From positions 1 to 52,787 of the forward strand of contig NZ_JWIZ01000022.1 in NCBI RefSeq assembly GCF_001038205.1: DNA of 52,787 nucleotides. The letters are read 5' to 3'. Position 1 is the first letter of the stretch, and each line of letters opens with the position of its first letter. A program made the position numbers and the translations under genes. Origin of the DNA: Muribacter muris. Lineage in GTDB: Bacteria; Pseudomonadota; Gammaproteobacteria; Enterobacterales; Pasteurellaceae. Below are positions 38,666 to 47,080 of the stretch, one piece after another. The notes below the pieces were generated by a model. The model made no database searches, was not told where the DNA came from, and saw nothing but the letters and a program-made list of their open reading frames with translations.

Positions 38666-39655
38666 ATGAGTATTGCTATTATCATAGCAACCCACGGTGT
38701 CGCCGCCGAGCAACTTCTCAAAACCACCGAGATGTTGATTGGGGAACAAAGCGATGTAGCGACCATCGACTTTGTGCCGGGCGAGAATGCCGAAACGATT
38801 ATGACCAAGTATCAGGCGAAATTAGCCAACGAGCTTGCCCATTGCGAGCAGGTACTCTTTTTAGTGGATACTTGGGGCGGCAGCCCGTTTAATGCGGCAA
38901 ACCGTGTTGCCGAGGGCAAAGACAATATGGATATTGTTACGGGCGTAAACGTGCCGATGTTGGTGGAAACCTTTATGGCGCGTGATGACGGTCCGTCCCT
39001 TGAGGAGCTGGTTGAAGTAGCGTTGGAAACTGGCCGTTTAGGTGTGCGTGCGTTACGTTATCAAGAAAAAGAAGCGGACGCTCCCGTTGCAAAAAACGAG
39101 CCGAATCCGACCGCTAGTCAGCCTGCCGAGCCGGCAAAAGTGGAAGCGAACGGTGTCGGGCATTTAACCATCGGTTTAGCCCGTATTGATGACCGCTTAA
39201 TTCACGGTCAGGTAGCAACCCGCTGGACAAAAGAGAGCCGAGTTTCTCGCATCGTGGTGGTGAACGACGATGTGGCAAAAGACAGCGTACGTTCCACAAT
39301 GCTGAAAAGCGTTGCCCCGCCGGGGGTAACGGCTCACGTCGTGAATGTGGAAAAGATGATCCGTGTTTACAATAACGCGGAATATGCCGGCGAGCGAATG
39401 ATGCTGCTGTTCACTAACCCAAGCGATGTTGTGCGTTTAATGGAGGCTGGGGTCGATTTTAAATCAATCAATATCGGCGGAATGGCATACCGTGATAGTA
39501 AGAAGATGATTACCAGCGCGGTTGCCGTGGACGATAACGATATTGAGGCATTCAAAACCCTTGATGCGAAAGGCATTGAATTGGACGTTCGCAAAGTCTC
39601 AAACGACAGCCGTCAATATATGATGGATTTACTCAAGAAAAATAACTTAATCTAA
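38666..39655 (+). CDS. manX: Mannose PTS enzyme IIAB, ManX
   Basis: A 329-residue cytoplasmic fusion. IIA (about 1-130) has the phosphorylated His10 in IIIATHGVA. A Pro/Ala/Glu linker (about 135-162) leads to IIB with His180 in RIDDRLIHGQVATRW. It passes phosphate from HPr to the sugar during uptake through ManYZ. Broad substrates (mannose, glucose, GlcN, fructose) are known for the family. The operon has a CRP site upstream; TTAAGGAG lies before the start. Confidence 0.96.
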   Translation: MSIAIIIATHGVAAEQLLKTTEMLIGEQSDVATIDFVPGENAETIMTKYQAKLANELAHCEQVLFLVDTWGGSPFNAANRVAEGKDNMDIVTGVNVPMLVETFMARDDGPSLEELVEVALETGRLGVRALRYQEKEADAPVAKNEPNPTASQPAEPAKVEANGVGHLTIGLARIDDRLIHGQVATRWTKESRVSRIVVVNDDVAKDSVRSTMLKSVAPPGVTAHVVNVEKMIRVYNNAEYAGERMMLLFTNPSDVVRLMEAGVDFKSINIGGMAYRDSKKMITSAVAVDDNDIEAFKTLDAKGIELDVRKVSNDSRQYMMDLLKKNNLI

Positions 39656-39665
39656 GGAATTGACA

Positions 39666-40466
39666 ATGGAAATTTCAGCATTACAAATAGGTCTCGTCTT
39701 TTTGGTTGCCTGTATTTCAGGTATGGGATCAATTTTAGACGAATGGCAAACCCACCGCCCGTTGATTGCTTGTACCCTTATCGGCTTAGTGTTAGGCGAT
39801 ATGAAAACCGGCATTATTGTCGGCGGTTCATTAGAATTACTGGCATTAGGCTGGATGAATATCGGTGCAGCCCTTGCCCCTGATGCCGCATTAGCGTCTG
39901 TGGTCTCGACAATTTTAGTAATCGTGGGCGGACAAGATATTACCACCGGTATTGCGATTGCCATTCCGCTTGCCGCTGCCGGTCAAGTACTGACCTATGT
40001 TGTGCGTGCGATTACGGTCGGTTTCCAACACGCAGCCGATAAAGCCGTGGAAACGGGCGATCTGAACAAACTGGATTGGATTCACCGCAGTGCCTTATTA
40101 CTCCAAGCGATGCGTATTGCTATTCCGGCGTTAATCGTGGCAATGACTGCCGGAACAGACGCCGTTCAAACAATGTTGAATGCCATTCCGCCGGTAGTAA
40201 CGACAGGTCTTAAAATTGCCGGTGGCTTTATCGCCGTGGTCGGTTATGCAATGGTGATCAATATGATGCGGGCAGGGCATTTAATGCCGTTCTTCTACGC
40301 TGGTTTTGTGATCGCCGCATTCACCGATTTCAACCTCGTGGCACTCGGTATTTTAGGCACGATCACCGCCATTATTTATATTCAACTTCACCCGAAATAC
40401 AACCAAAGTAAACAGGTGGTGCAAGTTGCCGCCAGCAATAACGACCTTGACAACCGTTTAGACTAA
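39666..40466 (+). CDS. manY: Mannose PTS enzyme IIC, ManY
   Basis: A 266-residue membrane channel subunit. ATG 39666 is used because AAGGAA precedes it, in preference to an in-frame TTG two codons earlier. GMGSILDEWQTHRPL and GGSLELLALGWMNIGAA are family motifs. It forms the sugar-conducting unit with ManZ. It lies 10 bp after manX. Confidence 0.95.
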   Translation: MEISALQIGLVFLVACISGMGSILDEWQTHRPLIACTLIGLVLGDMKTGIIVGGSLELLALGWMNIGAALAPDAALASVVSTILVIVGGQDITTGIAIAIPLAAAGQVLTYVVRAITVGFQHAADKAVETGDLNKLDWIHRSALLLQAMRIAIPALIVAMTAGTDAVQTMLNAIPPVVTTGLKIAGGFIAVVGYAMVINMMRAGHLMPFFYAGFVIAAFTDFNLVALGILGTITAIIYIQLHPKYNQSKQVVQVAASNNDLDNRLD

Positions 40467-40479
40467 AAAGGACAGCACA

Positions 40480-41316
40480 ATGACAACTGAAATGAAAAAA
40501 GTAACCAAAAGCGATTTGAATGCGGTCGTGCGCCGTTCTAATATTTTCCAAGGTTCGTGGAACTTTGAACGTATGCAGGCATTAGGCTTTGCCTATGCAA
40601 TGGTACCGGTGATCAAGCGGTTATATCCCGATCCAAATTCGCAAGAGCGTAAAGATGCGATCAAACGCCACTTAGAGTTTTTCAATACACAACCGTTTGT
40701 TGCCGCACCGGTTATCGGCGTAACGATTGCGATGGAAGAAGAGCGTGCCAACGGTAAGCCGATTGACGATGCCGCCATTAACGGGATCAAAGTCGGCTTA
40801 ATGGGGCCGTTGGCAGGGGTGGGCGATCCGATTTACTGGGGAACAGCCCGTCCGGTCTTTGCCGCATTAGGGGCGGGGATTGCGCTTAACGGCAGTATTT
40901 TAGGGCCATTGCTTTTCTTCGTACTCTTTAACCTTGTGCGTTTGGCAACACGTTATTTCGGCGTAATCTACGGCTACAAAAAAGGGTTGGACGTGGTACA
41001 CGATATGAGCGGCGGTTTATTACAAAAACTGACCGAAGGGGCATCTATCCTCGGCTTATTCATAATGGGCGCATTGGTGCAGAAATGGACAAGCATTAAC
41101 GTACCGCTGGTGGTTTCGACCATTGAAAAGCAAGACGGTACAACGGAAATCACCACGATACAAGGCATTTTGGACAGCCTAATGCCGGGCTTACTACCGC
41201 TACTGCTCACCTTTGCGTGTATGTGGCTATTGCGTAACCGTGTGAATGCCCTTTGGATTATCCTCGGCTTCTTCGTTATCGGTATTCTCGGTGCGTGGAC
41301 AGGCATTCTTGCCTAA
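40480..41316 (+). CDS. manZ: Mannose PTS enzyme IID, ManZ
   Basis: A 278-residue IID subunit. NIFQGSWNFERMQALGFAYA and GLMGPLAGVGDPIYWGTARP are diagnostic. With ManY it forms the transmembrane sugar channel. The last membrane segments are at the C-terminus (LWIILGFFVIGILGAWTGI). It ends the operon before a terminator. Confidence 0.96.
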   Translation: MTTEMKKVTKSDLNAVVRRSNIFQGSWNFERMQALGFAYAMVPVIKRLYPDPNSQERKDAIKRHLEFFNTQPFVAAPVIGVTIAMEEERANGKPIDDAAINGIKVGLMGPLAGVGDPIYWGTARPVFAALGAGIALNGSILGPLLFFVLFNLVRLATRYFGVIYGYKKGLDVVHDMSGGLLQKLTEGASILGLFIMGALVQKWTSINVPLVVSTIEKQDGTTEITTIQGILDSLMPGLLPLLLTFACMWLLRNRVNALWIILGFFVIGILGAWTGILA

Positions 41317-41340
41317 TTTGTCAGAAAACAGATTGAACAA

Positions 41341-41368
41341 ACCGCTTGCAAATGCAGGCGGTTTTTTT
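41341..41368 (+). terminator. Terminator of manXYZ
   Basis: ACCGCTTGCA pairs with TGCAGGCGGT (one G-T wobble), followed by seven T. The T-run overlaps the last codon of the convergent vapD gene (end 41367). Confidence 0.85.
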
Positions 41369-41645
41369 ATTCTTTCATTGTTGGTGTGAAATCCGACCAT
41401 TGCTCAATTCTGAACGCTCGAATATCACGTACGGATTTAGAGAACCAGCCCATTGCTTTTAATGCGTTCATCGCTTGGAAAAGATTTGCCATATTCTCAT
41501 CTGAATTGGTATATAAGCTCCCTTGAATACGCTCAAAACCGAATTTTTTCAATGTCATACCAATATCATAATAGGCTTGAGTTACGCCCTTTGGGTGATT
41601 TTCTTCCGTATCTGATACGATTAAATCAAATGAAATAGCGTACAT
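41367..41645 (-). CDS. vapD: VapD toxin, endoribonuclease
   Basis: A 92-residue Cas2-like VapD protein. MYAISFDLIVSDTEENHPKG, GSLYTN and the C-terminal RDIRAFRIEQWSDFT closely follow H. influenzae VapD, a ribonuclease linked to persistence in cells. The catalytic Asp7 is present in SFDL. It lies 5 bp after vapX on the same strand. The gene sits between manZ and yobD, which are neighbours in E. coli, so the pair looks inserted. Confidence 0.9.
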   Translation of the reverse strand: MYAISFDLIVSDTEENHPKGVTQAYYDIGMTLKKFGFERIQGSLYTNSDENMANLFQAMNALKAMGWFSKSVRDIRAFRIEQWSDFTPTMKE

Positions 41646-41650
41646 TTCTT

Positions 41651-41839
41651 CTACTCTGCATCGGGATCTTGTAATAATTTGGATAGTTTGTACTGCGCTT
41701 TTTCACCAGTTTGTACTAGCGTAATATTGACGAGAATATCACCGTCAGGCAAGGTTTTGACAAGTTCTCCCACTTGGTAAGGAATGCCATAACTACCAAA
41801 ACTTTTGACTGCGCCGACAGGAATTTGTGTAATATCCAC
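41651..41839 (-). CDS. vapX: VapX antitoxin
   Basis: A 62-residue protein with a GTG start at 41839 (AAGGAG 8 nt upstream). The sequence IPVGAVKSFGSYGIPYQVGELV and VQTGEKAQYKLSKLLQDPDAE matches the VapX type of antitoxin encoded before vapD in H. influenzae (from memory). It should block VapD by direct binding. The 293-bp gap upstream contains no gene I can see. Confidence 0.8.
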   Translation of the reverse strand: MDITQIPVGAVKSFGSYGIPYQVGELVKTLPDGDILVNITLVQTGEKAQYKLSKLLQDPDAE

Positions 41840-42084
41840 TGCTTGCTCCTTATTTATAAAAACGCAATTTACCGCTGCACTGTTATATTGAATTGGTTAA
41901 GCACTGTACCATTTCACCGGACAAGATGCAATTTATACAGACTTATGCTTTGATGATTTTGATGATATAGTAAACTACAATCTGTAATATGATTAAACAA
42001 GCCCCAACGGGATATTCCCTCCTATTCACCCAAATTCAGTGTTAGACAACGGCGATATAATTGCGCAAAAAATCCACCCCAACC

Positions 42085-42116
42085 GACCGCTTGTGGTACA
42101 ATGCAAGCGGTCTTTT
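42085..42116 (+). other. Inverted uptake-signal hairpin before yobD
   Basis: GACCGCTTG (42085-42093) and CAAGCGGTC (42104-42112) form a 9-bp stem, then TTTTG. No plus-strand gene ends just upstream, so it is either a terminator for read-through, an attenuator, or only a paired uptake site. The loop contains TACAAT, a possible -10. Confidence 0.6.
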
Positions 42117-42132
42117 GTGAATAAAAACTGCA

Positions 42133-42588
42133 ATGACGAACGCAATTCTTCTCTTGGGCATTTTGGCGGGCTTTGCCTATGCTCTCTACGATCAAATTTT
42201 AATGGACAGGCTGAAAGGAGAAAATCGGTTGAGTGTTGAGCTACAACGCCAAGCGGGGATTGATGTCTGGATTTCGGTCGGGCTGATTATCCTCACCGTC
42301 ATCAACAGTCTGCAAACGGGCATTGAACCGCTAACCCTATTTTTACTGGCGATCTGTATTTTGCTCTGCCTGTATATCGCTTTTTTCCGCTCCCCACGTT
42401 TAATCCTAAAGCAGCAGGGCTTTTTCTTCGCTAATGTCTATTTTGATTATGCCAAAATCCGCCAAATTAACTTAGCGGATAAACAGATTTTAGTGATCGA
42501 CTTGCATAACGGCAGACGGCTGTTAGTGCGGATTAAGCAGCAATCCGATGTTGAACACGTGGTGAATTTTTTCGGAGGTTATCAATGA
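42133..42588 (+). CDS. yobD: YobD-like UPF0266 membrane protein
   Basis: A 151-residue membrane protein with three N-terminal helices (AILLLGILAGFAYALYDQIL; ISVGLIILTVINSL; LTLFLLAICILLCLYIAFF) and a soluble C-terminal part. LKQQGFFFANVYFDYAKIRQINL matches E. coli YobD (UPF0266). In E. coli yobD follows manXYZ directly; here vapXD lies between. Function is unknown. It overlaps manA by 4 nt (ATGA). Confidence 0.85.
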   Translation: MTNAILLLGILAGFAYALYDQILMDRLKGENRLSVELQRQAGIDVWISVGLIILTVINSLQTGIEPLTLFLLAICILLCLYIAFFRSPRLILKQQGFFFANVYFDYAKIRQINLADKQILVIDLHNGRRLLVRIKQQSDVEHVVNFFGGYQ

Positions 42589-43787
42589 TTTTTAAATTAG
42601 TCGGCAAGCACCAGCATTACGATTGGGGCGGCGAACATTTTATCCCCAACTGGCTCAAATTAACCGAAGCGGAAGCCAAGCCCTATGCGGAATATTGGTT
42701 GGGGGCACACCGTAGCGCCCCCTCAATGATTGAGTTTGAAGGACAATGGCTGGCGTTAGATCGCGTAATTGACAAAGCTCCAAAACTGTTGGGTGAGCAA
42801 TCCCGCAGTCAATTCGGCGATGAATTGCCGTTTCTTTTGAAAATTTTGGACGTGAAAAAACCGCTTTCCATTCAACTTCACCCGACAAAAAAAGAGGCGG
42901 AATACGGTTTTGAGCGAGAGGAAGCGCAAGGCATCGCCCTTGATGCGCCAAATCGCACCTATAAAGATCGCAATCACAAACCGGAAATGATGATTGCCCT
43001 CTCGGATTTTTGGCTACTGCACGGCTTTCGTTCGCTGACCGAAACGATTGCGGAGCTCAAACAGCGCCCGTCCCTGATGTCGCTTGCCCAAGCCCTTGAA
43101 CATCGGGGCTTGCCTTCTGTGTATGCGGAAGTGATGCAAGCCGAACAGGCGCAGCTTGCCGACTGGTTACTGCCGATTATTGCTGAGCAGAAAACTGCCT
43201 ACCAACAGGGTAAACTCAAGCCGGATAATCCGGATTATTGGGTGCTATACACAATGGAAGCAATGGCGATTGATGTGCAAAATTTAGATGCTGGGCTGCT
43301 CAGTTTTTATCTGTTTAATATCGTGCATTTGAAAAAAGGCGAGGGCATTTATCAAGGGGCAGGCTTGCCGCACGCTTACCTGCGGGGACAGAATATTGAA
43401 TTGATGGCAGCCTCCGATAATGTTATTCGTGGCGGCTTAACCCCGAAATATGTCAATATTCCGGCACTGTTGCACACCATTGATTACCGAGAAATTACCC
43501 CGAAAATCATTGAAGAATATCAAGGCGATGAACCGCTTTATCTCTACCCGACCCCTGAAGCACAGGATTTTGCGTTGCAACGGTTTGGGTTTAAACCTTT
43601 TGACGAAGAGCAATTTGTTGCGACCAGTGCGGCAATTTTATTGGTGATGTCCGGCAGTTTATACATTGATTTGGGCGAGGATTCTATCCACCTTGCACAA
43701 GGCGAAGCGGTATTCATCAGTGCCGACACTCAGGTCGATATTATCGGTGAAACGGACGGCTATGCGGTGATTGCCACCTTGCCTTAA
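42585..43787 (+). CDS. manA: Mannose-6-phosphate isomerase ManA
   Basis: A 400-residue zinc enzyme that converts mannose-6-P to fructose-6-P, processing the product of ManXYZ. Zinc-site motifs are LSIQLHPTKKEAE, RNHKPEMM and GAGLPHAYLRGQNIELM. It is translationally coupled to yobD. The C-terminal cupin part is present, so the gene is complete. Confidence 0.95.
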   Translation: MIFKLVGKHQHYDWGGEHFIPNWLKLTEAEAKPYAEYWLGAHRSAPSMIEFEGQWLALDRVIDKAPKLLGEQSRSQFGDELPFLLKILDVKKPLSIQLHPTKKEAEYGFEREEAQGIALDAPNRTYKDRNHKPEMMIALSDFWLLHGFRSLTETIAELKQRPSLMSLAQALEHRGLPSVYAEVMQAEQAQLADWLLPIIAEQKTAYQQGKLKPDNPDYWVLYTMEAMAIDVQNLDAGLLSFYLFNIVHLKKGEGIYQGAGLPHAYLRGQNIELMAASDNVIRGGLTPKYVNIPALLHTIDYREITPKIIEEYQGDEPLYLYPTPEAQDFALQRFGFKPFDEEQFVATSAAILLVMSGSLYIDLGEDSIHLAQGEAVFISADTQVDIIGETDGYAVIATLP

Positions 43788-43876
43788 TCCGTTCGGTAAG
43801 CGGTCAGTTTACCCCGTTTTTTGCCAAATAAGACATTAGTCGCAATGTATAAAAGCGACTATCCAATATAACCGCA

Positions 43877-43896
43877 GGACGCCACTGCCGGCGTCC
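43877..43896. repeat. GGACGCC palindrome near the MITE
   Basis: GGACGCC (43877-43883) and GGCGTCC (43890-43896) pair around ACTGCC. It resembles the palindrome at 106-128 and lies 18 bp left of the MITE-like element. Confidence 0.6.
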
Positions 43897-43913
43897 GCTC
43901 ATCAAATCCGCAA

Positions 43914-44078
43914 TATTATGTAGCAGTTGTACAAAGTTGTTTTTTATTCGCCTGTAGGGACACACTGCGTGTGTCCGGATTTTAACCGATTGAAATAATT
44001 TGATTTTTATAAAGGACACACGCAGTGTGTCCCTACATTCTGTTAAAATGTCTATTTTTGTGTATTTGCTACATAATA
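43914..44078. mobile_element. MITE-like element, 165 bp
   Basis: Terminal inverted repeats TATTATGTAGCA (43914-43925) and TGCTACATAATA (44067-44078) are perfect over 12 bp. Inside, two 24-nt arms (43953-43976 and 44014-44037) are exact complements, and each can also fold alone (GGACACAC/GTGTGTCC). It has no ORF. The first 96 bp recur at 52692-52787 with five mismatches and no gaps, so it is a dispersed element. TA at each end may be the target duplication. Confidence 0.8.
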
Positions 44079-44175
44079 CCGCAAATCCGCTCATTTCACG
44101 ATCCGATTAAGTCAAATCGGTATCGTATTCCTACAACGTTAATGTAGGCAATAGTAATGTTATAGTGCAAAAAAA

Positions 44176-44550
44176 TTAGCCGAACCGACCGCTTGTAAAA
44201 TAACTTACCAGCCAAAAGCCCAGCAGCGTGGCGGCAAGCCCGCCGAGTAAGTGTAAGCAGACGATCCCCATTGCCGCCAGCCATTTTTGTGTGAGTAATG
44301 ATTGAACCACCTCGGCAGAAAAGGCTGAAAAGGTGGTAAAGCTGCCGAGAAAGCCGGTGATAAAAAACACTTTGGCACTGTCTTGCAGATGCAGCCCTAA
44401 CGCAATACCGATCAACAAGCAACCCAGCCAATTTGCCAATAATGTGCCGAAACTGACCGCTTGCGATAAAGGGTTCAGCCAGAGCCCCAACTGCCAGCGG
44501 GCAAGTGCGCCGAGGGCAGCGCCGGTAGCGATAAAGATGATATGAGCCAT
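44176..44550 (-). CDS. crcB: Fluoride ion channel CrcB
   Basis: A 124-residue four-helix Fluc protein. GAALGALARWQLGLWL and the pore motif GFLGSFTTFSAFSAE with the conserved Phe and Asn/Thr region are clear. It exports F- and protects the cell from toxicity. It lies one base after the MFS gene on the same strand. I see no fluoride riboswitch ahead of this pair. Confidence 0.93.
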   Translation of the reverse strand: MAHIIFIATGAALGALARWQLGLWLNPLSQAVSFGTLLANWLGCLLIGIALGLHLQDSAKVFFITGFLGSFTTFSAFSAEVVQSLLTQKWLAAMGIVCLHLLGGLAATLLGFWLVSYFTSGRFG

Positions 44551-44551
44551 T

Positions 44552-45616
44552 TTAGGTTAATAAAAAATGTGGGATTAAGTTCATCACAACCAAAGTAAGC
44601 GACGATAATAATAACCGAGACGCACCAAAAATAAAGCCTCTGTTTTTACCGTTATCAAATTTCACTAATAAATTTGCCATTGCCGTCAGCGCATACACTT
44701 CAATTAAGGTGAAAATGATTAAATAGGCATAGGCGGAAAATAACGATGCGTAGTGCAATGCCATAAACCAAGGCGCGATAATGCCGACCGCTAATAACGG
44801 GCCGATCCGGCATAGTTGTGCCATTGTGAGATTGATTTTTCGGGAAAAATAAGATTGCAATGCCACGGTAATAATGCCGTTAATAAACAGGGCTATCGGA
44901 ATATGTTCCGGCGCATTTAATTTATTATCGAATAAAAACGGGAAGATCACAAAAAAAGATAACGCAACGCTCAGCGGTAAAAAGAGTAGCAGGTGAATGG
45001 CGATAAATCTTTTATTGATGATCTCTTTAATCTGCCCCCAACGAAATTTCACAAGGGTACTTTCGTTTTGCATTTGGTAAAACGGTTTGGCAATCAGTAG
45101 CAACAAGCCTAGCTCCAATAAAAAGCAGCACCAAATCAGGCTGTGGATTTGTTCAAAACGGATAAACGGGATCGCAAGTAACGGCGCAGCCATTGCAGAA
45201 AGGCTGGTTACCCGTAAAAACTTGCCTTGTAAGCGGGTTTTTGTGTGGTATTCCTCACCGGCAAGAGCGAGTAGGCAGGCTCTGGCGTTGGTGGCAAACA
45301 GGCAACTGCCCAGCCCGAATAGCGTAGTGGCGACTAATAATAGCCCGTAGTGATCGGTGGTGATAAAAAAGACGTACGCCAGCACATCAAACACACAGCC
45401 GAGCAGCATCATTTTTGCCAGACCATAGCGGTCGCCCAAAATACCTGCCACGATCGACAAGGCTTGGTTACAGAAGAACATTAGCGACAGAGAAAAGGCA
45501 ATTTGGGCATTGGAAAGCCCTTTTTGTTGTAAATACACAAAAAAGACGCTCTGCATTGAAAAGAACGCCAAAGTCGAGATAAATCGACGCCATAACAATA
45601 GATTTTGTAAAGACAT
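44552..45616 (-). CDS. MFS transporter
   Basis: A 354-residue major-facilitator protein with about 11-12 membrane segments. The loop 2-3 motif GILGDRYGLAKMMLL matches MFS motif A. GGAG precedes the ATG. It is shorter than many MFS exporters, and the substrate is not predictable from sequence. It is co-directional with crcB, and srmB lies upstream. Confidence 0.78.
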   Translation of the reverse strand: MSLQNLLLWRRFISTLAFFSMQSVFFVYLQQKGLSNAQIAFSLSLMFFCNQALSIVAGILGDRYGLAKMMLLGCVFDVLAYVFFITTDHYGLLLVATTLFGLGSCLFATNARACLLALAGEEYHTKTRLQGKFLRVTSLSAMAAPLLAIPFIRFEQIHSLIWCCFLLELGLLLLIAKPFYQMQNESTLVKFRWGQIKEIINKRFIAIHLLLFLPLSVALSFFVIFPFLFDNKLNAPEHIPIALFINGIITVALQSYFSRKINLTMAQLCRIGPLLAVGIIAPWFMALHYASLFSAYAYLIIFTLIEVYALTAMANLLVKFDNGKNRGFIFGASRLLLSSLTLVVMNLIPHFLLT

Positions 45617-45715
45617 TTGAAACTCCGGTTTAACACGCGGTTAGTTAGAACGGTTTTTTTGCAATGAGTACGGCATTGGGTTGCACGATGAGGGAGAGCG
45701 TAATGCAACCGCTAT

Positions 45716-45756
45716 TATCAATGTCAGGACGCAGGCTGCGCGCCCTGACATTGATA
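45716..45756. repeat. 13-bp inverted repeat over the srmB stop codon
   Basis: TATCAATGTCAGG (45716-45728) and CCTGACATTGATA (45744-45756) are perfect complements; the loop is itself GC-rich with GCAG/CTGC. The srmB stop (45724-45726) is inside the left arm. There is no T-run, so it is not a classic terminator. Confidence 0.75.
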
Positions 45757-47073
45757 TGCCGAATGCTCGGCGGTCGGTTTACGCCGTTTGCCGATATTTT
45801 TGCTATCACGGTGGCGAATTTTCACCTTTTTCTTTTCCGCCTCTTTTTTCGCCGCTTTCTTTTGCTTTAAACGGGCTTTTTCTTTTTTGCTCACGCTCGC
45901 TGTTTCGGCATCTTTCGGGGCTTTGGTGCGGGGTTCTAACCCTTCAATGAGACGGGCTTTGAGTGCTTCTTCCGTATAGCGTTTGATTTTGCCGAGCAGT
46001 TTATAATCGTGGGCCTCCACCAGCGAAACGGCTGAGCCTTTTTTGCCGGCACGGGCGGTACGCCCGATGCGGTGGAGGTAAGTATCGGCACTGTAAGGCA
46101 GATCAAAGTTGATAACGAAATCGACATCATCAATATCAATTCCACGGGCGGCAACATCGGTGGCAACCAAGAGATTAACCACCCCGTTTTTAAGGCGTGC
46201 AATCGCTTGATTACGCTGGGTTTGCGCCATTTCCCCTTCCAAATAAGTCGCACGAATTGACCGCTTGCGTAAGGTTTCGCTTAATTCCCGCACGCTTTCA
46301 CGGCGGCGTACGAACACAATCCCTCGTTCAATGCCGAACTCGCTGACAAGGCGGGCCAAAAGTTTGGTTTTATGCTCAAGATTATCTGCGTGGTAGTACC
46401 ATTGCTGGATTTTTTTACGTTCACGGCGGCTCGGCTCGGCATCAATTTGCACCGGATTGTGCAAAATCCGCTCGGCGAAATCGACCAACAATTCACCTTC
46501 AAGGGTAGCGGAAAACAGCCAGGTATATTTTCGCCAACGGGTTTCAGCGGCAATGGTTTCCGCATCTTGCCCAAAGCCCATTTGCAGCATTCTATCCGCC
46601 TCGTCAAAAATCAGCACTTCGACCGAGCGGCAGTCAAAATTTTCCTCTTTGATATACTGTAACAAGCGCCCGGGCGTGGCGACCACAAGATCCTGATTGG
46701 TATTAAACACTTCACCGTGATTTTGGTAAGCTACACCGCCGGTGATGGTGGCAATATTGAGAGAAGTAAATTGTGCCAAGCTCTCTGCCTGCTCGGCGAC
46801 TTGCATTGCTAATTCACGGGTTGGGGTAAGCACCAACACCCGTGGCGGACCGGGTTTACGGCAGGGGTGATCGAGCAAATGTTGAATTGCCGGCAGTAAA
46901 AATGCCGCCGTTTTGCCCGTGCCGGTCGGGGCAGAGCCCAACACATCACGCCCTTCCATTGCCGCCGGAATCACATTTTGCTGAATAGCAGTCGGACGTT
47001 TATAGCCTGCTTTCTGCACGGCTTTCAGTAATTCGGGGCTTAAATCAAGTTGTTCAAAAGTCAAAATGGTCAT
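45724..47073 (-). CDS. srmB: DEAD-box RNA helicase SrmB
   Basis: A 449-residue ATP-dependent helicase. Q-motif region, motif I SAPTGTGKT, motif II DEAD, motif III SAT and motif VI HRIGRTARAG are all present. A Lys/Arg-rich tail (about 385-435) is normal for SrmB, which works in early 50S assembly. The last 14 or so codons (HSAYQCQGAQPAS) are encoded by the palindrome at 45716-45756 and look unlike the basic tail before them. Confidence 0.92.
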   Translation of the reverse strand: MTILTFEQLDLSPELLKAVQKAGYKRPTAIQQNVIPAAMEGRDVLGSAPTGTGKTAAFLLPAIQHLLDHPCRKPGPPRVLVLTPTRELAMQVAEQAESLAQFTSLNIATITGGVAYQNHGEVFNTNQDLVVATPGRLLQYIKEENFDCRSVEVLIFDEADRMLQMGFGQDAETIAAETRWRKYTWLFSATLEGELLVDFAERILHNPVQIDAEPSRRERKKIQQWYYHADNLEHKTKLLARLVSEFGIERGIVFVRRRESVRELSETLRKRSIRATYLEGEMAQTQRNQAIARLKNGVVNLLVATDVAARGIDIDDVDFVINFDLPYSADTYLHRIGRTARAGKKGSAVSLVEAHDYKLLGKIKRYTEEALKARLIEGLEPRTKAPKDAETASVSKKEKARLKQKKAAKKEAEKKKVKIRHRDSKNIGKRRKPTAEHSAYQCQGAQPAS

Positions 47074-47080
47074 AGCGTTC

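Noticed and set aside
45617-45723. Fluoride riboswitch ahead of the MFS-crcB pair
   Set aside because: I could not find the conserved pseudoknot pattern in the leader; the region is short.
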